A DNA stretch of 64,000 nt, taken from the NCBI GenBank assembly GCA_018335925.1, contig JAGXRF010000080.1, positions 1 through 64,000 on the forward strand, given 5' to 3'. Shown piece by piece: positions 27,709 through 35,083 of the stretch. Position 1 is the first letter of the stretch, and every line of letters starts with the position of its first letter. The stretch is from Flavobacteriales bacterium. Lineage in GTDB: Bacteria > Bacteroidota > Bacteroidia > Flavobacteriales > Flavobacteriaceae. A model generated the notes under the pieces. It was not told where the DNA came from, did no database searches, and saw only the letters and a program-made list of their open reading frames with translations. The position numbers were made by a program, and so were the translations under genes.

Positions 27709-28926
27709 ATGAAGCGTTTCGCGTTCCTTTGCCTGATTTTCACCCTATTTTTGTTTTATTCAGCTTGCACCGAGCAAAAGTCTTCCGCCGAAATCGACCT
27801 CTCAGACTGGAATTCAATCGATAGCCTTAGCCGCAATACCACCGTTCATTTTATGATGTGGCAGGGTTCCCCTGCAGTCAATAAATACATCAATTCCTTC
27901 CTGATTCCTGAAGTCAAAAAGCGATTTGGCATCGATCTGAAAATTTCCGGAGGCCAAGGACCCGAAATCGTCCAACTGCTCATGGGAGAAAAGCAAGCGG
28001 GAGTGAGTTCAGGACAGGTAGATATCGTCTGGATCAATGGGGAGACTTTTTTTCAGCTCAGACAGATCGATGGGCTTTGGGGGCCTTTTGCGGAGCAGCT
28101 GCCAAATGCACAATACATCGATTTTGACGACCCTTATATTGGGATTGATTTCCAACAGCCGATCAATGGGATGGAGGCCCCCTGGGGCAACACCCAGTTT
28201 GCCTTGGTCTATGATAGCATCAAGCTTCCGAATCCACCCCGGACGCTCGATGAGCTCAGTCGCTTTGTAAAAAGCCAGCCCGGGACATTTACCATTTCCA
28301 ACGATTTCAGCGGTATGAGTATGCTCAAATCCATGCTTGCCGAACTTGGAGGCTCACCGGGTAGCCTCAACGGGCCCTTTGACGAACAAAAATACCAGAC
28401 GCTCTCCGCCCAACTTTGGGATTGGATCAATGCCCATAAGCCGTATTTCTGGAAAAAAGGAGAAACTTTCCCTCGGGAGCATACGAAAATGGACCAAATG
28501 TTTGCTTCCGGAGAATTGCTGATTTCCTATGGGTTCAATGAAGGGGGGATCGAAGACAAAGTGCTTCAGGGACTTTTTCCTACCTCCACCCGAGGCTATG
28601 CCTGGAAAAACGGAACCGTTCACAATTCCAACTACCTCGGAGTCACCTACAATTCCCCCAATCGGGCAGGGGCTCTTCAGGTCATTAATTTCATGCTTTC
28701 CCCCGAAGCACAATTGGTCAAAATGGATGTGAAGGGCATGAATTCCAATACCGTGCTGGAGATTAATCGTTTGACCGGGGAGTGGAGACAAAAATTTGAG
28801 CAGGCTACAAAGCGGCAATATGGACCGACCATGCAATCCTTGGAACCCCATTCCATCCAAGAACCTGCTCCGGAGTACATGCTTCGCTTATTTGAAGATT
28901 TTAGAAAATACGTCATTGAAAAGTAA
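27709..28926 (+). CDS. YnjB-like ABC transporter solute-binding lipoprotein
   Basis: A 405-residue binding protein. The N-terminus ends in a lipobox (FYSAC, Cys20), so it is a lipoprotein. The mature protein has the YnjB-type opening HFMMWQGSPAVNKYIN, then ISGGQGPEIVQLLMGEKQAG, VDIVWINGETFFQL and APWGNTQFALVYDS, which I recognise from the poorly characterised E. coli YnjB group (iron/thiamine/putrescine-type binding proteins). It starts a cluster of overlapping same-strand genes: two permeases, an ATPase, then catabolic genes. The ligand is not known for any close relative I can recall. Confidence 0.88.
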   Translation: MKRFAFLCLIFTLFLFYSACTEQKSSAEIDLSDWNSIDSLSRNTTVHFMMWQGSPAVNKYINSFLIPEVKKRFGIDLKISGGQGPEIVQLLMGEKQAGVSSGQVDIVWINGETFFQLRQIDGLWGPFAEQLPNAQYIDFDDPYIGIDFQQPINGMEAPWGNTQFALVYDSIKLPNPPRTLDELSRFVKSQPGTFTISNDFSGMSMLKSMLAELGGSPGSLNGPFDEQKYQTLSAQLWDWINAHKPYFWKKGETFPREHTKMDQMFASGELLISYGFNEGGIEDKVLQGLFPTSTRGYAWKNGTVHNSNYLGVTYNSPNRAGALQVINFMLSPEAQLVKMDVKGMNSNTVLEINRLTGEWRQKFEQATKRQYGPTMQSLEPHSIQEPAPEYMLRLFEDFRKYVIEK

Positions 28927-29764
28927 ATCCGCATTTGGACTTCTTTTTTTCTTCCTGCTGGGACTCTTACCCTTTGCAGCGGCACTGGTTTATGCCCTGC
29001 TGTACAGTCTGGGTATCGTTGGGATTTTGAGCGAAGGGGTAAGTCTTACCCACTGGCAGCAGGTGCTTCAGTCCGGTGAGCTTTTGGGTTCTTTTCTTTA
29101 CAGTGCCTTGTTGGCCGGTACCGGGGTATCGCTCTCGGTGACCTTGGCTTTACTGATCAGTATGGGGCTACGGACCTCCCTGCAACATCGGTTTTGGAGT
29201 CTACTGCTGTACTTCCCCTTGGCGATTCCTGGTATGGTAGCCAGTTTTTTGTCAATACAGCTCCTGTCCAAAGCTGGATTTTTCTCCCGTATTTCCATGA
29301 AACTCGGCTGGATTGACAGGCTGCAGGAGTTTCCGGATTGGATCAATGACAGCTATGGGATTGGAATTATCCTGACTTTCGTCCTGATCGTTTCTCCGTT
29401 TTTCGTGATTCTTTTTTCAAATGTGTATCAAAACGAACGCATAGCAGAGCTATCCACCTTGGCTTATTCCCTTGGGGCCCGTGGTAATCAGGTATTTTGG
29501 CAGGTGACTTTACCCATCCTATTTTCCAAAACCAAGCGGATCATGATTTTGTATTTCATTTTCCTGTTGGGCTCGTATGAAATTCCCCTGGTCCTCGGGC
29601 AGGAGTCTCCCCAAATGCTTTCCGTGTTGATCATCCGGGAATTGAAGCAGTTTGATCTGAAATTAATCCCGGAGGGATATGTGATGGCAGTAGCTTACAC
29701 GGTAGTCATTGCCATCGCGGCTTTGCTGGTTTTCCGTAGAAAGGAGATTCAGGTTCATGACTAA
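28916..29764 (+). CDS. ABC transporter permease 1 (YnjC N-half like)
   Basis: About 282 residues with six hydrophobic segments and the binding-protein-dependent transport motif near SLGARGNQVFWQVTLPILFSKT, where EAA---G-type loops contact the ATPase. An ATG start lies far inside the preceding gene (28796), but sequence before SAFGLLFFFLLG is not permease-like. A TTG at 28916, overlapping the preceding stop, is therefore the more natural start; this is uncertain. E. coli YnjC is one fused permease, whereas here two separate genes encode the halves. The stop overlaps permease 2. Confidence 0.85.
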   Translation: MKSKSAFGLLFFFLLGLLPFAAALVYALLYSLGIVGILSEGVSLTHWQQVLQSGELLGSFLYSALLAGTGVSLSVTLALLISMGLRTSLQHRFWSLLLYFPLAIPGMVASFLSIQLLSKAGFFSRISMKLGWIDRLQEFPDWINDSYGIGIILTFVLIVSPFFVILFSNVYQNERIAELSTLAYSLGARGNQVFWQVTLPILFSKTKRIMILYFIFLLGSYEIPLVLGQESPQMLSVLIIRELKQFDLKLIPEGYVMAVAYTVVIAIAALLVFRRKEIQVHD

Positions 29765-30527
29765 GCTCAAGTACTTGGCGCTGTCTGTTTTGGGGCTGGG
29801 GATTCTTTTTCCATTTGCCTATTTGGCCTTGCTGTCATTTTCGGGAGAGTGGTTTTTTCCGGAGGTTTTGCCCGGCTATTTCGGGCTGAAAAACTGGAAA
29901 GAAATCCTGACCTCTGAGTCCGGAATGGGCTTTAGTTTCGTTTCTTCCCTAGGTATTTCTTTACTCGTTGCGACCTTGGGTACGGGTACAGGATTTATCT
30001 GGAGCAAATCCATCGCCTACCATTCCCAAAAGGAAACCTGGTTAGTCTTGGCCTATTTTCCCTATATGCTTTCTCCGGTCGTATTGGCCGCTTGCCTGAA
30101 CTTTTTCTTCCTCAAATCCGGTCTTTCGGGTACTTGGCAAGGCGTGGTTTTGGGGCAATATTTGGTCGCATTTCCCTATTCGGTCATCTTTTTTCAGGCG
30201 TTTTGGAGCCATCGCACGAGACAGTTTGAACAACTGGTGGTCACTTTGGGAGGCTCATCCCTACAGGCATTTGTCCAGGTGATTTTGCCTTTGGCCAAAG
30301 GGATGATTCTGGTCTGCTTTTTTCAGACCTTTTTGATTTCCTGGTTTGAATACGGACTCACGGCACTGGTGGGTGTGGGAAAAGTTCAAACATTAACAGT
30401 CAAAGTCTTTTTATACATCAAAGAAGCCAATTTCTACTACGGAGCCATTTCCTGTTGCCTCTTGGTCTGGCCTCCCGTTCTCCTTTTGTATCTGAATAAA
30501 CGATTTGTCTATAACCGCTTGGTCTGA
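29757..30527 (+). CDS. ABC transporter permease 2 (YnjC C-half like)
   Basis: A 256-residue inner-membrane permease with six hydrophobic segments and the loop TLGGSSLQAFVQVILPLAKGMI in the ATPase-contact position. The ATG at 29757 overlaps the stop of permease 1 by 8 bp and is chosen over a longer in-frame start because the first membrane segment begins right after it. Its own stop overlaps the ATPase start by one base. Together with permease 1 it forms the membrane channel of the importer. Confidence 0.88.
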   Translation: MTKLKYLALSVLGLGILFPFAYLALLSFSGEWFFPEVLPGYFGLKNWKEILTSESGMGFSFVSSLGISLLVATLGTGTGFIWSKSIAYHSQKETWLVLAYFPYMLSPVVLAACLNFFFLKSGLSGTWQGVVLGQYLVAFPYSVIFFQAFWSHRTRQFEQLVVTLGGSSLQAFVQVILPLAKGMILVCFFQTFLISWFEYGLTALVGVGKVQTLTVKVFLYIKEANFYYGAISCCLLVWPPVLLLYLNKRFVYNRLV

Positions 30528-31258
30528 TGTTTCTTGAAATCAAACAGCTCTCCAAATCCTTCCAAAATGACTTGATCGTAGACCGGCTTTCCCTGTCTTT
30601 GGATCAACACCGCACCCTGAGCATTTTGGGGAAGTCGGGCTGTGGCAAGACTACCTTACTCAAGCTGATTGCCGGTCTGGAAACTGCCGATCAGGGAAGT
30701 ATCCGGGTGAATGGGGAGGACATGACCGGCAAAACTCCCGCCGAGCGAAAAATAGTCTACCTCTACCAGGAAGATTTGCTTTTTCCTCATCTGAGCGTCC
30801 GGGGAAATATCGGTTTTGGACTAAAACTTCAAAAAATTCCTGCCTCCGACATCAAGGAGCAGGTGGACCTGATGATCCAGCGACTCGAACTGCAAGGGCA
30901 AGGGGACAAGATGCCCCATCAGCTCTCCGGAGGTCAGCGTCAGCGGGTATCTTTTGGCCGGGCGATCATCACCAATCCACGACTTTTGCTCCTCGACGAG
31001 CCCTTTGGAAGTCTGGATGTGGGGACCCGTCAGCGGATGCAGGAATTGTTTAAAGAGCTGACCGCTCTCTATGGGATTACCTCGCTTTTTGTCACTCATG
31101 ACCTCAAGGAGGCGATCTTGATGGGCGACGATATCGGGTTGATGAAAAAAGGAAGTCTTCAAATTTACCCTGATAAACAGGATTTTTTACTCGATCCCGG
31201 GACCGGAGTCCGATCGGAAATCGAGTTTTGGGAATCCTTGTTAAAACCTAACTATTGA
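30527..31258 (+). CDS. ABC transporter ATP-binding protein (YnjD-like)
   Basis: A 243-residue ATPase with Walker A GKSGCGKTT (about 35-43), Q-loop YLYQED, signature LSGGQRQRV, Walker B LLLLDEPFG, D-loop SLD and switch His in THD. It lacks the C-terminal regulatory domain of larger MalK/PotA-type ATPases, as YnjD does. It is translationally coupled to permease 2 (ATGA-like one-base overlap) and is followed one base later by the nucleoside hydrolase, which places transport and catabolism in one transcript. Confidence 0.94.
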   Translation: MFLEIKQLSKSFQNDLIVDRLSLSLDQHRTLSILGKSGCGKTTLLKLIAGLETADQGSIRVNGEDMTGKTPAERKIVYLYQEDLLFPHLSVRGNIGFGLKLQKIPASDIKEQVDLMIQRLELQGQGDKMPHQLSGGQRQRVSFGRAIITNPRLLLLDEPFGSLDVGTRQRMQELFKELTALYGITSLFVTHDLKEAILMGDDIGLMKKGSLQIYPDKQDFLLDPGTGVRSEIEFWESLLKPNY

Positions 31259-31259
31259 T

Positions 31260-32180
31260 ATGCACCCTAAGAAAAAAGTATGGATCGACACCGATCTGTC
31301 AGTTGGTATGATCAGACACCGCCGTCCGGGTTATTGTGATGTGGACGACGGATATGCAGTTTTGCAGTTGATGAAATCCGACCAAATCGAAATCACAGGC
31401 ATCAGCGCGGTGTTTGGTAACACCACCATTGACAATGCCTTTATGCTCTGCGAACAGATGAACAGGGAATTTGCAGGTGGGAAATATGGCGTATTCAAAG
31501 GGGCTGGAGAAGCCATTCAGCTGGCTAATGTGCCAACCAATGATGCGGTGGAAGCCCTGGCGGCCGCCCTTAAAAAGGAAAAAATGCACATCATGGCCAT
31601 TGGCCCGGCAACCAATGTGGGCTTGCTTTTACTCCGTTATCCCGAACTTGCCGGTCAAATTTTAGAAGTGGTCCTCGTTGCAGGACGAAGAAAAGAGACC
31701 GATTTCTTTTCCATCGGCAATCAGGGCAGAAGGGCACAAGACCTCAATTTTGACCTGGACAATGACGCCTTCCGAATTATGTTTGAGGCAAAAGTTCCGG
31801 TCACACTTTGCCCATTTGAAATTTCCAGCAAGGTCTGGATTACGGAAGAGGACCTCAAAAATCTGGATCAATTGGACTCTGCAACGCAGTGGCTGGCCTC
31901 AGAATCCCGTCCATGGCTTAGCCAATGGATCGAGCAGGGGGCCACAGGTTTCAATCCTTTCGATGTGTTGGCCTCTCATTACCTGATCGCTCCGGATGAC
32001 ATTATCTCTGAACCCCGACTTGCCTCTCTGGAAATCCACCTCGACGATACCCTTCCGGATAATCCCAGAAGACAGTTCAAATCCTACTTGCTTTGTCGGG
32101 ATTTTGGGCAGTACCCGGTTAAGTATTGTTACGACGTGGTTCCGGACTATCATCAGCGCCTCCTTCAAACCTTCCAATGA
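31260..32180 (+). CDS. Divergent nucleoside hydrolase (IU-NH family)
   Basis: A 306-residue member of the inosine-uridine hydrolase family, which cleaves the N-glycosidic bond of nucleosides using Ca2+ held by an N-terminal Asp cluster. Normally the cluster is DTDxGxDDA. Here it is split: DTD at residues 10-12 and DVDDG at 27-31, with about 14 extra residues (LSVGMIRHRRPGYC) between. Other family landmarks remain: VFGNTT, AIGPATNVG, FDLDNDA and FDVLA near the C-terminus in place of HDPLA. The insert sits at the calcium and ribose pocket, so the substrate probably differs from ordinary nucleosides. The ATG begins one base after the ATPase stop. Confidence 0.85.
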   Translation: MHPKKKVWIDTDLSVGMIRHRRPGYCDVDDGYAVLQLMKSDQIEITGISAVFGNTTIDNAFMLCEQMNREFAGGKYGVFKGAGEAIQLANVPTNDAVEALAAALKKEKMHIMAIGPATNVGLLLLRYPELAGQILEVVLVAGRRKETDFFSIGNQGRRAQDLNFDLDNDAFRIMFEAKVPVTLCPFEISSKVWITEEDLKNLDQLDSATQWLASESRPWLSQWIEQGATGFNPFDVLASHYLIAPDDIISEPRLASLEIHLDDTLPDNPRRQFKSYLLCRDFGQYPVKYCYDVVPDYHQRLLQTFQ

Positions 32181-32183
32181 CCC

Positions 32184-33170
32184 ATGTTTAGCCTTTCTTT
32201 AGACTGCACTTCAGTACAGCAATTTCTCTTTGAAAAAAACTGGCTTTTCCCTGAGGAAGAAATTCAGCAAACCGAAGTTCCCGGCGCAGGAAATATGAAT
32301 TTCACGATTCGGGTCAAGACCAACCGACGGTCCTTTATCCTTAAGCAAAGTCGACCCTATGTGGAGAAATATCCCCAAGTGCCCGCCCCGGCTGATCGGG
32401 TTTTGCGAGAGGGAGAATTTTATGGACATACGGCCCGTATTCCAGAATTGGCAGCCCGCACGCCCCAACTTTTGGCAATAGATCAGGAACAGTCTGTTCT
32501 TCAGCTGGAAGACCTGGGGGTGGGTTCGGATTTTACGGGGATGTATGCCGGAAACAAGCAACTTTCAACAAAAGATGTGAGCGAGTTGCTGGATTTTGCC
32601 CTTGTCCTTCACGATTCCTTTCAAGACCTTCCCAAAGCGGAGCGCATCACCAATCGAGCGATGCGAACGCTCAATCACGAGCATATTTTCCAATATCCTT
32701 TTGTCAATGAAAACGGCTTGGATCTCGATCAGATCCTGCCAGGATTGGAAAAAAGTGCGGCTCCCTTGCGTCAAAATTCTAAGCTGAAACAACGTGTAAA
32801 AGCATTGGGAGAACAGTATTTGGCAGATGGCCCTTGCCTGCTTCATGGAGATTATTTTCCGGGAAGCTGGCTACAGACTCCCCGGGGGATTCGGATCATT
32901 GATCCCGAGTTTTGTTTTTTTGGTCCTAGGGAATTTGAACTGGGCGTGATGCTGGCCCACTTGAAGTTAAGTGCACAATCCGAAGCTACTCAGGATTTTG
33001 CCATGGCCTATTATCGTCAAAAGTCTCCTCTGGACGAAGGTTTGGCCCAAAGTTTTGCAGCGGTGGAGGTACTCCGACGCTTGATAGGACTTGCCCAACT
33101 ACCGCTCACGCTGAGTCTGGAGGAAAGAATTTCACTGATGGATCAAGCCACTTGGACTTTGACTTCGTAA
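32184..33170 (+). CDS. Methylthioribose-kinase-like phosphotransferase
   Basis: A 328-residue kinase of the choline/aminoglycoside phosphotransferase fold. The N-lobe has GAGNMNFTIRV and SFILKQSRPYVEKYP, close in pattern to 5-methylthioribose kinase (GNLNxVF, IVKQALPYV). The catalytic loop is LLHGDYFPGSW (HGD near 221) and the metal-binding loop is IRIIDPEFCFFGPREFELG (DPE near 240). The combination HGD-x4-GS with IDPEFxFxGP is what I recall for MtnK. It begins 3 bp after the hydrolase, so the natural reading is that the hydrolase frees a modified ribose and this enzyme phosphorylates it. No MtnA-type isomerase is in the window. Confidence 0.8.
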   Translation: MFSLSLDCTSVQQFLFEKNWLFPEEEIQQTEVPGAGNMNFTIRVKTNRRSFILKQSRPYVEKYPQVPAPADRVLREGEFYGHTARIPELAARTPQLLAIDQEQSVLQLEDLGVGSDFTGMYAGNKQLSTKDVSELLDFALVLHDSFQDLPKAERITNRAMRTLNHEHIFQYPFVNENGLDLDQILPGLEKSAAPLRQNSKLKQRVKALGEQYLADGPCLLHGDYFPGSWLQTPRGIRIIDPEFCFFGPREFELGVMLAHLKLSAQSEATQDFAMAYYRQKSPLDEGLAQSFAAVEVLRRLIGLAQLPLTLSLEERISLMDQATWTLTS

Positions 33171-33191
33171 ATCGCTAAAACGGCTCAGCCC

Positions 33192-34142
33192 ATGGAAAAA
33201 GACTTTGACCAAATCGAACGGATTTATTGGGTTTTTACCCAGCTCTGCAATGACCAGTGTATCCATTGCTACAATAACAGTGGACCAAAAGGCGCCAAAA
33301 TCACCGAAGAGGACTGTATGGCCATTATCGACAATCTGCCCGATCGATTGGAAAGGCTCACCCTGAGTGGTGGAGAACCCTTGGCAGAAAGGAAAAAACT
33401 AAACAGGATTCTGGATGGGCTAAGGGAAAAGTACCAAAACCGGCTGTATATCGCCTTGCAATTCAATGGGGATTTGCTCACTCCGGAAATTCTGCAGATC
33501 CTAGTCGAAAAGGGAGTGGACCGATTTTCCATAGCGAGTATAGACCGATACCATAAAAATGAAGGCAAGCGAAAGGAAGAACTCTCAGCGCTCTTTGAAT
33601 CTTTTGGCATCCGATACATGCAGGGGCAGCCCGTGCTAAGCAAGTCTGAGCTCAACAGCCAAACCCGGGATGAATTGACCTATAGCTTCTTTGGAGCCAC
33701 GGAAGATATGTGGTTGGGTGGCAATTGGGCAAGAGGTCGAGCCATGGAGCATGATAGTTGGAAAAAGGATGGAACCCATAATTTCTGCAAGATTCCTTCC
33801 GGTGCTATTGCCTTTCTGGGAAACCCGGAAGTGGATATGGTTCAGGAAATTTCGATTCAACTCTGGCAAGTCAATCCCTGCTGCCCGGGGACCAAAGATC
33901 CCTTGGGAGATGCCAGGGTAGAAAAAGTCTCAGCCATCCTCAGGCGGGTTGCGGATTCCCCAGTGATGAAAAAGCTTAATGAGGGAGATATTTTCGGAAT
34001 CGGTGAAAGCATCGGTATTTCTGCAGAATATGGCAGACAGCGGGCTGAGGCTTTGCAAAACGTCTGTCTTTGGTGTGATGAGTTTTTCACCAAGCATTTT
34101 GATATGGCTACTTTATCCGCAAAATCTTCCCAGGTATTGTAA
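33192..34142 (+). CDS. Radical SAM protein with C-terminal cysteine clusters
   Basis: A 316-residue radical S-adenosylmethionine enzyme. The [4Fe-4S] motif is Cys19-x3-Cys23-x2-Cys26 (LCNDQCIHCYNN), followed by the SAM-binding LSGGEPL. The C-terminal half has further cysteines in three groups (HNFCKIP, NPCCPGT, NVCLWC), which suggests an auxiliary iron-sulfur cluster or a substrate-binding site. It starts 21 bp after the kinase. In relatives of this type the chemistry includes C-C cleavage, rearrangement and thioether formation; which applies here cannot be told. The gene order suggests it acts on the product of the hydrolase or kinase. Confidence 0.85.
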   Translation: MEKDFDQIERIYWVFTQLCNDQCIHCYNNSGPKGAKITEEDCMAIIDNLPDRLERLTLSGGEPLAERKKLNRILDGLREKYQNRLYIALQFNGDLLTPEILQILVEKGVDRFSIASIDRYHKNEGKRKEELSALFESFGIRYMQGQPVLSKSELNSQTRDELTYSFFGATEDMWLGGNWARGRAMEHDSWKKDGTHNFCKIPSGAIAFLGNPEVDMVQEISIQLWQVNPCCPGTKDPLGDARVEKVSAILRRVADSPVMKKLNEGDIFGIGESIGISAEYGRQRAEALQNVCLWCDEFFTKHFDMATLSAKSSQVL

Positions 34143-34186
34143 GCTTCCTGACATCCAATCCGAATTCTTTACTCGTTTATTGCTCC

Positions 34187-34882
34187 ATGCAAACCACCCG
34201 TACCTTAGTCATGATTTATTCCCTGGCCCCGAGTCGGCAGGCAAGGGATAAGCAGGTCTTTGGGAGCAGAAATCACCAGGCCGCTGTTACACTTTTTGAT
34301 CGACTGGAGGGACGAATCCAATCAGAAGCAGGCAAAACCGGTATGCCCACGATGATTATCTACGACCATCAGCAGCCCGGGACCACCTTTGGGGAGCGCT
34401 ATGCAGCTGCATTCACTCAGGTCTTCAGTCTTGGTTATGATCAGGTAATCTCAGTCGGAAATGATATTCCCGCGCTCAGCGAACATCATATTCTTCAGGC
34501 AAAAGAGGGCTTGGAAAGCGGGCAGACGGTTTTTGGTCCATCCCGAGATGGGGGAGACTACCTGATAGCTCTATCTAAATCGGCCTTTGAGGAAAAATCA
34601 TTTGCCTCCTTGCCTTGGAGAACTGACCGCCTGCACGAGACCATTATTCAGTTGTTTGACAAGATAGGTCCAGTCATTTGCCTGGAGTACTTGGTAGATA
34701 TTGATACGGCTGAGTCCCTGGCTGATACGATGACTCAGACGCTAGACTTTACTTTTAGAAAATTTCTGAGAGCCTTGCTGAAAAGTTTGGTAAAAATTGA
34801 GGTTTTCGGGACGTTCCAACAGGATAGACTCTCACTTTTATTTGCTGGCCCTCGAAGGGCACCCCCACAAAGCACCCTGTAA
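34187..34882 (+). CDS. DUF2064 (CofC-like, rSAM-associated) transferase
   Basis: A 231-residue GT-A-fold protein. Its core reads GTTFGERYAAAFTQVFSLGYDQVISVGNDIPALS, then VFGPSRDGGDYLIAL, the DUF2064 signature (often named rSAM-associated transferase 1, TIGR04282-type). Relatives are linked to arsenosugar-type and other radical SAM pathways and resemble CofC nucleotidyltransferases. The first 30 residues contain YSLAPSRQARDKQVF in place of the usual KxPxxGxxKTRL nucleotide loop, so activity may be altered. The C-terminal 40 residues are not conserved in my memory of the family. It is the last catabolic gene before SusC. Confidence 0.78.
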   Translation: MQTTRTLVMIYSLAPSRQARDKQVFGSRNHQAAVTLFDRLEGRIQSEAGKTGMPTMIIYDHQQPGTTFGERYAAAFTQVFSLGYDQVISVGNDIPALSEHHILQAKEGLESGQTVFGPSRDGGDYLIALSKSAFEEKSFASLPWRTDRLHETIIQLFDKIGPVICLEYLVDIDTAESLADTMTQTLDFTFRKFLRALLKSLVKIEVFGTFQQDRLSLLFAGPRRAPPQSTL

Positions 34883-35083
34883 ATGGTTTGAATCCGAGCT
34901 ATTAGGGCGAATGATGGAAAAATATTTTTTCCAAAACATTCTCCTGTCGGATAATGTATGGAAGGTTTTGGATGTGAGGAAACAGGACAAATTCCGACAT
35001 CCAGTTTACCACACCTCAATCAATTTGGATTCCGGGATCACGGATTTCGAATCCCATCTTCAACTCTTAAATAATTATTATCT

